Below are positions 17,408 to 26,544 of a stretch of DNA of 64,000 nucleotides, one piece after another (the stretch's first letter is position 1; every line of letters begins with the position of its first letter). This DNA comes from Campylobacter jejuni subsp. jejuni 414. GTDB taxonomy: Bacteria; Campylobacterota; Campylobacteria; Campylobacterales; Campylobacteraceae. The notes beneath the pieces were generated by a model, which was not told the origin of the DNA, searched no databases, and worked only from the letters and a program-made list of their open reading frames with translations. Both the position numbers and the translations under genes were made by a program. The DNA lies in the NCBI GenBank assembly GCA_000163995.1, contig CM000855.1, positions 56,660 to 120,659 of the forward strand, read 5' to 3'.

Positions 17408-18608
17408 CTCCTAAACTTGGAGTCATTTCAATAATCTTCCAAGGAAGTCCTTGAGAATTAAGTTCTTCCATAAAAGGTTTAGCATCAAATCTTTCCATGT
17501 TAAATACACCTTTTCCTTGCCAAATTCCTTTGGCAATTAGCTTTGCGCCTATCATAGCAGGAACACCTGTGGTATAACTCACAGCTTGTGCGCCAGTTTC
17601 TTTATAACATTCTTCATGATTACAAACATTATAAATATAAACTTGTTTATCTTTTCCATCTTTTAGGCCACGAATCACACAACCTATATTAGTATAACCT
17701 TTAGTGCGTGGTCCTAAACTCGCAGGATCAGGAAGTAGGGTTTTTAAAAATTCTATAGGAATGATTTCTTTGCCTTGATGTATCACAGGTTTAATACCCA
17801 ACATTCCAACATTCTCAAGGCATTTCATGTGGGTTAAATAGCTTTGTCCAAAAGTCATAAAAAAGCGTATTCTTTTTAAACCTTTGATATTTTTTACCAA
17901 ACTTTCAAGCTCTTCATGGTAAAGTAAATAACTATCTTTTACGCCTACTTCTGGATAATCCCATTCCATTTTAATTTCCATAGGCTCTGTTTCTATCCAT
18001 TTGCCATTTTCCCAGTAACGCCCTTTAGCAGAAACTTCACGCAAATTGATTTCAGGGTTGAAATTGGTCGCAAAAGCATAACCATGATCACCTGCATTGC
18101 AATCTAAAATATCTATATAAGAAATTTCATCAAATAAATTTTGTTGGGCATAAGCACAAAAAACATTTGTTACCCCTGGATCAAATCCACTTCCTAAAAG
18201 CCCTAAAATCCCTGCTTGTTTAAATTGATCATTTCTTGCCCATTGCTCTTTGTATTCAAATTTAGCCAAATCAGGATGTTCGTAATTTGCTGTATCTATA
18301 TAATCAATTGTTGCTTTTATACAAGCGTCCATTAAACTCAAATCTTGATAAGGCAAGGCTACATTAAGTAAAATTTCTGCTCCTGTTTTTTTGATAAGTT
18401 TTACAACCGCATCACTATCATCAGCATCAATTTGTGCAGTTTCGATTTGTACCCCTAAACGCTCTTTGATAAAAGCAGCGATTTCATCACATTTACTTTT
18501 TGTTCTACTAGCTAGAGTGATTTTATTAAAAGTATCAGAATTCATTGCGCATTTTACAGTAGCCACACGGCTTACTCCACCTGCACCTATGATTAAAAGA
18601 TTTTTCAT
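17403..18608 (-). CDS. saccharopine dehydrogenase-family protein, likely carboxynorspermidine dehydrogenase
   Basis: 401-residue NAD(P)-dependent enzyme with the N-terminal Rossmann motif IIGAGGVSRV (residues 5-14) and the family segments LLNVALPYQDL near 80 and GFDPGVTNVF near 141. In epsilonproteobacteria members of this family act as carboxynorspermidine/carboxyspermidine dehydrogenase in spermidine synthesis, which is the likely role here. The decarboxylase partner is not in the window. It ends inside the bidirectional hairpin shared with the phase-variable gene. Confidence 0.85.
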   Translation of the reverse strand: MKNLLIIGAGGVSRVATVKCAMNSDTFNKITLASRTKSKCDEIAAFIKERLGVQIETAQIDADDSDAVVKLIKKTGAEILLNVALPYQDLSLMDACIKATIDYIDTANYEHPDLAKFEYKEQWARNDQFKQAGILGLLGSGFDPGVTNVFCAYAQQNLFDEISYIDILDCNAGDHGYAFATNFNPEINLREVSAKGRYWENGKWIETEPMEIKMEWDYPEVGVKDSYLLYHEELESLVKNIKGLKRIRFFMTFGQSYLTHMKCLENVGMLGIKPVIHQGKEIIPIEFLKTLLPDPASLGPRTKGYTNIGCVIRGLKDGKDKQVYIYNVCNHEECYKETGAQAVSYTTGVPAMIGAKLIAKGIWQGKGVFNMERFDAKPFMEELNSQGLPWKIIEMTPSLGE

Positions 18609-18643
18609 GAAATTTATCCTTAAAAGATTTTTAGAAATTTTAG

Positions 18644-19552
18644 CTAAAAATTAATAATATCAAAATTTATTTTTTCTTGTAAATCGTAATTTGAACTTAG
18701 TAGCATGAAAAATTCTATATTTTTATATCTTAACTTAAGTCTATAAAAAGCTCCTAAAAATTCTTTTTGTAAAATTTCAGCTTCAAAGCGACCTCCTATT
18801 TTAAGTTCTGCATAACCAAAAATATAATTTTTTGAAGCTATCCAAGCAAAAAATTCATCTTTTAAATCAAGTTTTTCTTCTATGATATTTAAATCAGGTA
18901 AAATTTGAGCACTTTTGAAATTAGGGTTAAAATAAAGTTCCTTAGGACTTGCATGAGCTAAAATTTTTCCTTTATCTAAAAATGCAATTTGATCAGACAT
19001 GCAATAAGCATCTTCAATATCATGAGTTACCATAATAGCTGTAATGTCTTGATTTTCTATCATTTTTTTCAATTCTCTTCTTAAATCTTGTTTTAAATTC
19101 TGATCTAAATTAGAAAAAGGTTCATCTAAAAGTAAAAGCTTGCATCCTCTTGCTATAGCTCTAGCAAAAGCCACTCTTTGTGCTTGCCCTCCTGAAATTT
19201 CATCGATTTTTTTATATCTTAAATCTTTAATTTCAAAAGTTTTAAGCAAATGATTTAAAATTTTATTTTTATCTTTTTTATCATAAAGTGCGAAAAGTAT
19301 ATTTTTTTCAACATTTAAATGAGGAAATAAAGCGTAATTTTGAAACATCAAAGCCACTTCGCCTTTACAATAAAATAAATCACAAGAACTAGCTTGCTCA
19401 AGTTGTGCAATAATCCTTAAAAGCGTGCTTTTTCCACTTCCACTACCTCCCAAAATACTTAAAAATTCTCCTTCTTTGACATGAAGATTAATATTTTCTA
19501 AAGCTTGTATTTTTCCAAAATTTTTAGATAAATTTTTAATTTCTAACATCAT
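18644..19552 (-). CDS. cfbpC: iron(III) ABC transporter ATP-binding protein
   Basis: ATPase of the ferric iron importer. Walker A GGSGSGKST, signature SGGQAQRVAFARA and Walker B LLLLDEPFSNLD are all present, with a short C-terminal regulatory domain as in FbpC proteins. The start chosen is the ATGATG at 19552/19549 behind AAGGAAAG, because an upstream in-frame start at 19582 adds residues not found in the family. It overlaps the end of the permease gene, so the three genes are translationally coupled. About 302 residues. Confidence 0.9.
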   Translation of the reverse strand: MMLEIKNLSKNFGKIQALENINLHVKEGEFLSILGGSGSGKSTLLRIIAQLEQASSCDLFYCKGEVALMFQNYALFPHLNVEKNILFALYDKKDKNKILNHLLKTFEIKDLRYKKIDEISGGQAQRVAFARAIARGCKLLLLDEPFSNLDQNLKQDLRRELKKMIENQDITAIMVTHDIEDAYCMSDQIAFLDKGKILAHASPKELYFNPNFKSAQILPDLNIIEEKLDLKDEFFAWIASKNYIFGYAELKIGGRFEAEILQKEFLGAFYRLKLRYKNIEFFMLLSSNYDLQEKINFDIINF

Positions 19553-21153
19553 CTTTCCTTGTGATTTTATCGATCCAAACAATAATAATTAAAGAAAGAA
19601 AAACAATAAACAATGAAGGCAAAGCCGCATCATAAATTCTTTCATCACTTGCAAACCAAAAGGCTTTAACACTTAAAGTTTCAAAACCAAAAGGTGCTAA
19701 GATTCTGCTTAAAGGAAGTTCTTTGATCGTATCAATAAAAACAATAATAAAAGCCAAAAATAGAAAATGTTTCATTAAAGGTGTGTGAATTTTAAAAAAT
19801 AAAATAAAATAACTAGCTCTTAAATTTAAACTCGCCTCATCGATATTTAGATGAATTTTGTTATAACCCCCTTCTAAAGAATAAATTGCACTAGCTAAAA
19901 AACGAATGATATAAGCAAAAACAAGAATAAGTAAAGAATTTCCCAATAAGTTCATATGAAGAATTTTATCCAAAAATACAAAGAGTACTATAATACTAAT
20001 CCCTAAAGCAGCTGCAGGTATAGAATAACCCAAAGAACTTATCTTTAAAATAAATAAATTAAAAAAATGATTTTTAACTATTCTTGAAATAAACATTAAA
20101 AAATAAGCTAAAAAAGCAGTGATTAAAGCAGTGATTAAAGCTAAGATTATAGTTTGCAAGCTGATGATATAAAATTGTGATTCAAAAAGCTTATGATCTT
20201 TTAATCCCCAATAAACTAACCAAATAAAAGGTAAAATAAAACCCGTAAAAGCGATTGTAAAACAATAAATACAGGATAAAATTTGTTTAATGCGATTTAA
20301 TTTCCTTTTTTTAATAAAAAGAGCTAAATTTTGATTAAAACTATAATGATGTTTGTTTTTATAATAATAATCCACATACATAATCAAAAAAACAAAAAAG
20401 CATTAAAATGCCTGATAAAACGCTAGAAGAATAGGAATCATTTAAATCATACCAAAGTTTAAAAATTCCAGCTGAAAAAGTATCTATCCCTAAATAAGCA
20501 CTTGCACCATAATCACTTAAAGTTTCCATTAATACCAGTAAAGCTCCAGAAAAAATAGCGGGTCTTGCGCTAAAAAGTGCCACGCGTATAAAAATTCTAA
20601 ATTCGGAATGCTTCATGATTTTAGCTACTTCATAAGCTTCTTTAGCTTCGCTTTTAAAAGCTGTTTTAGCAAACAAATAAATATAAGGATATAAAGAAAT
20701 ACCCAAAACAAAAATAACACCGTAATGATTAAAAAAATCTATCCTAAAGCCAAAATTTTCATGAAAAAATCCTTGAAAATCCATAATTCCAACATAGACA
20801 AAAGCTAAAATATAAGCAGGAATTGCCAAAGGTAAAATCAATAATTTTTCTAAAATTTTACAAAAATAAAAATCATAATTTGCAATCAAGTAAGCAGAAC
20901 TTACACCTAAAATCAAGCTTAAACACAATACCCCAACACTAATTATAAAAGTATTTTTGATGAATTTTAAAAATAAATAATCAAAAAAATGACTCAAATT
21001 TTCTTTAATAGATGAAAATTCAGCTAAATTGCTTGTATTGAAATTTTGAAAAAGAATATAAAAAAGCTCAGCAAAAATACCAAAAATAGGCAAAGCAATA
21101 AAAAGGGCAAGTAAGATTGCCCCTAATTTATAGTATTTTAAGGTTTTATACAT
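19536..21153 (-). pseudogene. cfbpB: iron(III) ABC transporter permease, frame split at an A7 run
   Basis: FbpB-type double-length permease. The N-terminal half (264 residues from 21153) reads through about six helices and stops after SGILMLFCFFDYVCGLLL. The C-terminal half resumes in another frame at LIMYVDYYYKNKHH and continues to the end with six further helices and a conserved EASLNLRAS EAA-like loop. One extra base in the A7 run at 20386-20392 (T7 on the coding strand) accounts for the break; with six the two halves fuse into one protein of about 538 residues. No other lesion is visible. Confidence 0.85.
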
Positions 21154-22157
21154 TATCTAAAACCGACTTGATCATAAATTTTAACAGCCTCTTTAATATT
21201 TTCTGCTATTTGACTCACAGGTATTTGATCTTCTTTGAAAGTTCCAAAATCTTTTACCGTTTGACTTAATTCTATATCATTTCTTATAGGAAATTCATAA
21301 TTGCTATCGGTGAGAATTTTTTGAATTTCAGGACTTAGCACAAATTCCATAAATTTTTTAGCTGATTCTTGATTTTTACTTGATTTTGTCATAGCAATAC
21401 CGCTGATGTTAATATGTGTTCCTCTATTGTCTTGATTAGGAAAAATAATACCTAAAGAATTACCCACTTCTACATCTTTTGGATTTTTAGAATTCTTTAA
21501 AAGCCCTATATAATAAGTATTCATAACCGCAAATTTAGCCTCACCTGCAAATACTTGTCTTGCTTGATCTCTATCCCCACCTTTTGGACTTGTTGCAAGA
21601 TTATCAAGTACGCCTTTAGCCCACGCTTTAGCATTTTTATTTCCATCATTGGCTATGATAGATGCCAAAAGAGTTTTGCTATAAGGAGCTGTAGCACTTC
21701 TCATAACAATTTCTCCTTTAAATTCAGGTTTTGCTAAATCTTCATAATTTTTCATTTTACTAATGTCGATATTTGCATTTTTATTATAAGCAATAATTCT
21801 TGCTCTTTTTGTGATTGCAAACCATTCTTTATCCTTATCTCTTAAATGAGCAGGTATGAACTCTTCTAAATACTTTGATGAAACAGGAGATAAAAGTCCT
21901 AAATTTTTAGCTTCTGTAAGATTTGAAATATCAGCTGTAATGAAAACGTCAGCAGGAGAATTGCTTCCTTCAAGAGAAAGTCTTTTGATAAGCTCTGAAG
22001 CTTTAGCTTGGGTATGATTGATTTTAATACCTGTTTTTTCTTCAAATTTTTTTATGATCTCAAAATCAGCATCATAATGTCTTGCCGAGTAGATATTAAG
22101 CTCCGCAGCACCTAAAAATGAAAAAGCCATTAAAAATATAGAAAAGATTTTTTTCAT
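21153..22157 (-). CDS. cfbpA: periplasmic iron(III)-binding protein
   Basis: Solute-binding component of the ferric iron importer. It has a signal peptide (MKKIFSIFLMAFSFLGAAE, cleavage near 18) and a 316-residue mature lobe pair. The mature start ELNIYSARHYDAD and the later FAVMNTYYIGLLK carry the tyrosines typical of iron ligands in FbpA-type proteins. It shares its stop codon region with the cfbpB start and follows the small lipoprotein gene by 10 bp. Confidence 0.92.
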   Translation of the reverse strand: MKKIFSIFLMAFSFLGAAELNIYSARHYDADFEIIKKFEEKTGIKINHTQAKASELIKRLSLEGSNSPADVFITADISNLTEAKNLGLLSPVSSKYLEEFIPAHLRDKDKEWFAITKRARIIAYNKNANIDISKMKNYEDLAKPEFKGEIVMRSATAPYSKTLLASIIANDGNKNAKAWAKGVLDNLATSPKGGDRDQARQVFAGEAKFAVMNTYYIGLLKNSKNPKDVEVGNSLGIIFPNQDNRGTHINISGIAMTKSSKNQESAKKFMEFVLSPEIQKILTDSNYEFPIRNDIELSQTVKDFGTFKEDQIPVSQIAENIKEAVKIYDQVGFR

Positions 22158-22167
22158 ATTTTATCCT

Positions 22168-22275
22168 TTATTGAGAATTATACTCGGTTTTATTAAGATC
22201 TTTATCGGTATGAGAGTGGTTAGAGCAAGCAAAAGCAAAGCCAACGCATAATAAAAATAAAACTATTTTTTTCAT
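22168..22275 (-). CDS. 35-residue lipoprotein upstream of cfbpA
   Basis: Very short gene: a signal peptide with lipobox FAFAC (MKKIVLFLLCVGFAFACSN) followed by a polar tail HSHTDKDLNKTEYNSQ. The predicted lipid-modified Cys is residue 17. It sits 10 bp before cfbpA on the same strand, so it is probably the first gene of the iron operon. Its role is unknown; the two histidines in the tail could bind metal, but this is speculation. Confidence 0.7.
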   Translation of the reverse strand: MKKIVLFLLCVGFAFACSNHSHTDKDLNKTEYNSQ

Positions 22276-22296
22276 AGATTAAATCCTTTTTAGATA

Positions 22297-22317
22297 TTTT
22301 GATAAGAAATATTAATA
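22297..22317. promoter_or_regulatory. possible Fur-like operator upstream of the cfbp lipoprotein gene
   Basis: TTTTGATAAGAAATATTAATA resembles a partial GATAAT-type Fur box and is placed 22 bases upstream of the first gene of the iron operon, where a Fur site is expected. The match is partial and the region is very AT-rich. Confidence 0.25.
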
Positions 22318-22470
22318 TTAAAAAGTAAATATGATGTAATCTTTATATTTTTATATTCTTTGTAAAGAATAAAAGAGGATTATTTTTAAACATGTTGATA
22401 AATTTATGATTTTAATAAACCCTTGGTTAAATAAAATTGATTAAAATTTTTCTTTTAAAAGGTTGGCGGC

Positions 22471-23670
22471 ATGTTTTCTTCGTTTTTTGCAAGTAAAAAA
22501 TGGGCTTTATGGGCTTATTCAGGACTTTTTTTACTCTTATTTTTTCTTTTTATTCAAACAAGTCTTAATGTTGCTATAAATTCATGGTATAGTGATTTTT
22601 ACAATGTCTTACAAAAGCCTAAGATAGAAATTTTAGATTCAAATTCAACGCAAAAGACAGAAATTAATTTTGAAAACAATGCCACTTTAATTCAAGAGGC
22701 TGAAAAAAAAGCGGAGCAAAATCTTCAAAAAGCTAATTTTATTAATAAAGGTGCATTATACTATTATCAAAATTTATTAAAATATTTTTTTAATTCTAGA
22801 GCTATGATTGAAAAACCAAATTATTCGGCAAATGATTTTTATGCTTTGATTTTGGTTTTTTTAGCTATTGCTATCCCTTATGTTTTAATTGCTACGATTA
22901 ACATCTATTTTGCTAGTGTTTATGCTTTTAAGTGGCGTGAGGCTATGACTTTTTCTTATTTAAAATTTTGGAAGAATAAAGATGACAATATAGAAGGAAG
23001 TTCACAAAGAATTCAAGAAGATACTTATAATTTTTCTAAAATTGTAGAAAGTTTAGGACTTAGCTTTATAAAAGCTTTGATGACTCTTGTGGCATTTATT
23101 CCGATTTTATGGACTTTAAGTGATGTTGTAAGTAAAGCTTTATTTGCAAATTTAAGTGAAAATTCTTCTTTTTATTTTTTAAAAAATATTGATGGTTTGC
23201 TTGTTTATGTTGCGCTTTTGATTTCTTTGGGTGGTTTGGTTGTATCGTGGTTTATAGGCATTAAACTTCCTGGACTTGAATATAACAATCAAAAAGCCGA
23301 AGCAGCTTTTAGAAAAGAGCTTGTTTATGCTGAAGACAATCGCAAAGAATACGCTAAAAATGAGACCATGATAGAGCTTTTTACAGGGCTTAAATTTAAC
23401 TATAAAAGACTTTTTTTACATTATGGATATTTTAATATCTGGCTTATTTTATTTGAGCAAATGATAGTTATTGTTCCTTTTTTAATCATGGCACCAGGAC
23501 TTTTTGCTGGGGCTATAGGACTTGGTATTGTAATGCAAATTAACAATGCCTTTGATCAGGTACGAAGTTCTTTTAGTGTTTTTATCACGAATTGGACAAC
23601 CATCACTCAACTTAGAAGCATATACAAGCGTTTAAAAGAATTTGAAAAAAATATTTCTTATAAATCTTAG
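22471..23670 (+). CDS. SbmA/BacA-family transporter
   Basis: 399-residue inner-membrane protein with six or more helices, and with NVAINSWYSDFYNVLQ near residue 30, typical of the SbmA/BacA group. That group imports peptides and modified peptides using proton motive force. It lacks a C-terminal ABC ATPase domain, as expected for SbmA. A periplasmic loop near residues 50-95 is charged and likely coiled. It is preceded by about 195 bp without genes and followed by the CBS-domain protein gene. Confidence 0.85.
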   Translation: MFSSFFASKKWALWAYSGLFLLLFFLFIQTSLNVAINSWYSDFYNVLQKPKIEILDSNSTQKTEINFENNATLIQEAEKKAEQNLQKANFINKGALYYYQNLLKYFFNSRAMIEKPNYSANDFYALILVFLAIAIPYVLIATINIYFASVYAFKWREAMTFSYLKFWKNKDDNIEGSSQRIQEDTYNFSKIVESLGLSFIKALMTLVAFIPILWTLSDVVSKALFANLSENSSFYFLKNIDGLLVYVALLISLGGLVVSWFIGIKLPGLEYNNQKAEAAFRKELVYAEDNRKEYAKNETMIELFTGLKFNYKRLFLHYGYFNIWLILFEQMIVIVPFLIMAPGLFAGAIGLGIVMQINNAFDQVRSSFSVFITNWTTITQLRSIYKRLKEFEKNISYKS

Positions 23671-23769
23671 TTTTTGTATTGTAAAATACAAGAAGAAATT
23701 AAAAATGTTAAATTTACTTTTAATTGTGTATAATAAGATTTAATAATATTTATTTCTTAAGGAGCTTCA

Positions 23770-25128
23770 TTGGACCCCAGTCAGGTTTTAGATTTAAACC
23801 AAACTTCTACAGTATCTTTTGATGCAGGATATTCTATACTTATGATTGTTGTTGCACTTGCTTTAGTGTTTTTAAATGGTTTTTTTGTTTTATCTGAATT
23901 TAGTATTGTTAAAGTACGCCGTTCTAAGCTTGAAGAGATGGTAAAAGAAAAAAAAGCTGGTGCTAAGAAGGCTTTAGAAGTTACTTCAAGACTTGATACT
24001 TATCTTAGTGCTTGTCAGCTAGGAATCACTTTAAGTTCTCTAGCCCTTGGTTGGATAGGTGAGCCTGCTATTGCAAAAATGCTAGAAATTCCACTTATTA
24101 ATTTTGGTTTTAGCGCGGTTATTATTCATACTATAGCTTTTATCATTGCTTTTAGTATTATTACTCTTTTACATGTAGTTTTAGGAGAACTTGTGCCAAA
24201 AAGTATAGCTATTGCAGTTGCGGATAAAGTGGTATTGTTTATAGCTAGACCACTTCATTGGTTTTGGATACTCTTTTTACCTTGCATTAAAATTTTTGAT
24301 TTTTTAGCAGCTATAAGTTTGAAACTTTTTGGAATAAAACCTGCTAAAGAAAGTGAACTAACTCATAGTGAAGAAGAGATTAAAATCATTGCAAGTGAAA
24401 GCCAAAAAGGCGGAGTTTTAGATGAATTTGAAACTGAAATTATACGTAATGCTGTCGATTTTTCCGATACTGTTGCTAAAGAGATTATGACTCCTAGAAA
24501 AGATATGATTTGTCTAAACAAGCAAAAAAGTTATGAAGAAAATATGCAAATCATTTGTGAGCATAAACATACTCGTTTTCCTTATATTGATGGTTCTAAA
24601 GATACTATTTTAGGTATGATACACATACGAGATATAATACAAAATGAATTAAGTGGAAAAAGCCAGAATTTAGATACTTTTGTCAAGCCTTTGATTTTAA
24701 TTCCTGAAAATATAAGTATTTCAAAAGTACTTGTAATGATGAATAAAGAACGTTCTCATACTGCATTAGTAGTTGATGAATATGGCGGAACTGCTGGAAT
24801 TTTAACTATGGAAGATATCATGGAAGAAATTATTGGCGAGATTAAAAGTGAACATGAAGAAGATAGCTATAAAAAACTTGCTGAAAATATCTATGAATTC
24901 CAAGGACGCTGCGATATAGAAACCGTTGAGGAAATGCTTTTAATAAACTATGATGAGGATTTGGAACAAGTTACTATAGGTGGATATGTATTTAATCTTT
25001 TAGGACGCTTACCTATAGTAGGAGATCGCATTGAAGATGAGCTTTGTTATTATGAAGTTAAAAAAATGGATGGAAATTCTATAGAGCGTGTTAAGGTGGT
25101 TAAAAAAACTAATAAAGATGAGGAATAA
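23770..25128 (+). CDS. CNNM/CorC-type membrane protein with CBS domains
   Basis: 452-residue protein: an N-terminal DUF21 (CNNM) transmembrane domain to about residue 190, two CBS motifs (MTPRKDMICL near 240 and VDEYGGTAGILTMEDIMEEI near 335) and a C-terminal CorC/HlyC domain. This domain set belongs to magnesium/cobalt-related exporters. Translation starts at TTG 23770 behind AAGGAG. The older name hemolysin does not imply toxicity. It ends at a bidirectional stem-loop. Confidence 0.87.
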   Translation: MDPSQVLDLNQTSTVSFDAGYSILMIVVALALVFLNGFFVLSEFSIVKVRRSKLEEMVKEKKAGAKKALEVTSRLDTYLSACQLGITLSSLALGWIGEPAIAKMLEIPLINFGFSAVIIHTIAFIIAFSIITLLHVVLGELVPKSIAIAVADKVVLFIARPLHWFWILFLPCIKIFDFLAAISLKLFGIKPAKESELTHSEEEIKIIASESQKGGVLDEFETEIIRNAVDFSDTVAKEIMTPRKDMICLNKQKSYEENMQIICEHKHTRFPYIDGSKDTILGMIHIRDIIQNELSGKSQNLDTFVKPLILIPENISISKVLVMMNKERSHTALVVDEYGGTAGILTMEDIMEEIIGEIKSEHEEDSYKKLAENIYEFQGRCDIETVEEMLLINYDEDLEQVTIGGYVFNLLGRLPIVGDRIEDELCYYEVKKMDGNSIERVKVVKKTNKDEE

Positions 25129-25144
25129 GCCTTTTTCGGCTTAT
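25125..25144. terminator. bidirectional terminator between convergent genes
   Basis: ATAAGCC / GGCTTAT, 7-bp stem with loop TTTTTC, spanning the stop codons of the CBS protein (plus) and the phosphatase protein (minus). A TCTCTTTTTATAA run follows on the plus strand. Confidence 0.6.
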
Positions 25145-26325
25145 CTCTTTTTATAAATTTGGTTTTTAACTTCTATGCACTCAAAACCTTTTTTATCTAG
25201 AGTAACTACGCGTAAGTATCCACCATTATCTACTTTACCCTCGCATAAAAACACTCTTTTTGCTATTTGCATAGGAAGTTTTTCTTTATTTCTATGTCCA
25301 AAAATTTGATAAAGATTATCCGAGGTAAAATTGCAAAATTGATTTGCTACTTTTTGACTGTCTTCATATCTGCCTACTCCATAAATAAAGTCATGACTTG
25401 GTATAAAACTTATTGTTTCAGGTTTAGAAGGTATAAAATTTACCCCTCCATGTGAACAAAATATGAATTTATTTTGGAATTTATAGTATAAACATTCTTT
25501 TAGATGAGGATAAAGTTTTCTAGCATCTCTTGGAGTAAGTTTTTCTTTTCTAAAATCTTTTAATGTATTTTCATTAAATTCTTTAGAGTTTGATAATTCT
25601 CCATTTGCCCATTTTATAAGATGTCTTTCATGATTTCCTTCTAATAAGCATACATTTTCTTTTTCACAAATTTTTAAAAGAAATTTTATCACTTTGCCAT
25701 TTTCTATACCTCTATTGATATAATCTCCTAAAAATATATAAAATTCATCTTCTTTGATTGTTTTAATATATTCTTTCAAAACATGATAGCAACCTTGTAA
25801 ATCTCCTATATGATGAATTTTTTTATACTTACTTAAATTTGGCATTTGATAAAGACATTTTTTCCAGTCTTTTGATTTTAAAATCAGATATTTTTTTTGA
25901 GTTTTTTTAAGTAAATCTTGGGTTTTTTCTAAAAGAGCATAAGGGATAATATACCCATTTTTTTTAGCCTCTAAAAGATTTTTTTCTTGACATTGTTTTA
26001 AAGAGCTATCAAAAGCAATAACATACATTTTATAACGGTATTGTTTGGCTAAGTCTTTATAAATTTTTAATGTTTCATTGTAGGCATTTATGATGCAAAA
26101 TTCACCTTTTTGCATACGCATTTCTAAAAGTTTGAGTAAAATTTTACTCAAATCTTCATCATTCTTAACATTTAAAATTTTATATTCACTTACTATATTT
26201 TTAATACTTCCTGATAAAAGACGCAAAGCATTTAAATCAAGTGTATAATTTTGAAGTTTATTATTTTTTATAAATTCTTCTTGCCCTGCGTGATAATTTC
26301 CTCTTAAAACAAGTAAAATTCGCAC
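25141..26325 (-). CDS. metallophosphatase with N-terminal degenerate kinase-like domain
   Basis: 394-residue two-domain protein. Residues 165-390 are a PPP-type serine/threonine or dinucleoside phosphatase: GDLQGC, GDYINRG, LLEGNHERH and later CSHGGVNF and FGHRNKE supply the metal ligands. Residues 1-150 resemble a P-loop nucleoside-kinase domain as in bacterial polynucleotide kinase-phosphatase proteins. However, the P-loop reads RGNYHAGQE: the glycines remain and the GK(S/T) lysine and hydroxyl residues are missing, so kinase activity is unlikely. Followed downstream on the minus strand by the CBS-protein stem-loop. Confidence 0.75.
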   Translation of the reverse strand: MRILLVLRGNYHAGQEEFIKNNKLQNYTLDLNALRLLSGSIKNIVSEYKILNVKNDEDLSKILLKLLEMRMQKGEFCIINAYNETLKIYKDLAKQYRYKMYVIAFDSSLKQCQEKNLLEAKKNGYIIPYALLEKTQDLLKKTQKKYLILKSKDWKKCLYQMPNLSKYKKIHHIGDLQGCYHVLKEYIKTIKEDEFYIFLGDYINRGIENGKVIKFLLKICEKENVCLLEGNHERHLIKWANGELSNSKEFNENTLKDFRKEKLTPRDARKLYPHLKECLYYKFQNKFIFCSHGGVNFIPSKPETISFIPSHDFIYGVGRYEDSQKVANQFCNFTSDNLYQIFGHRNKEKLPMQIAKRVFLCEGKVDNGGYLRVVTLDKKGFECIEVKNQIYKKR

Positions 26326-26334
26326 ATTCTTTGC

Positions 26335-26544
26335 CTAGATTTTCTTTAAAAATTCAGTTTTTAAAACAATAACACCGAATTTATCTACCTTGGCTTCGAT
26401 TTGGCTTTCTTTAGAAGAGAGTTTAATATTTTTTATAGTAGTTCCACGTTTTAAAGTCATGCTTGCTCCTTTAACCTTAAGATCTTTTATCACGCTCACG
26501 CTATCGCCTGCGTTAAGTTCTGTCCCATTAGCATCTTTAGCCAT
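26335..26544 (-). CDS. PhnA/YjdM-domain protein
   Basis: 69-residue protein corresponding to the C-terminal domain of PhnA/YjdM (KDANGTELNAGDSVSVIKDL start). Full-length PhnA also has an N-terminal zinc ribbon, which is absent here, so this is the short form. Despite the historical name, a role in phosphonate use is not established. It overlaps the end of the upstream terC-like gene by 8 bp, so the two are co-transcribed. Confidence 0.85.
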   Translation of the reverse strand: MAKDANGTELNAGDSVSVIKDLKVKGASMTLKRGTTIKNIKLSSKESQIEAKVDKFGVIVLKTEFLKKI

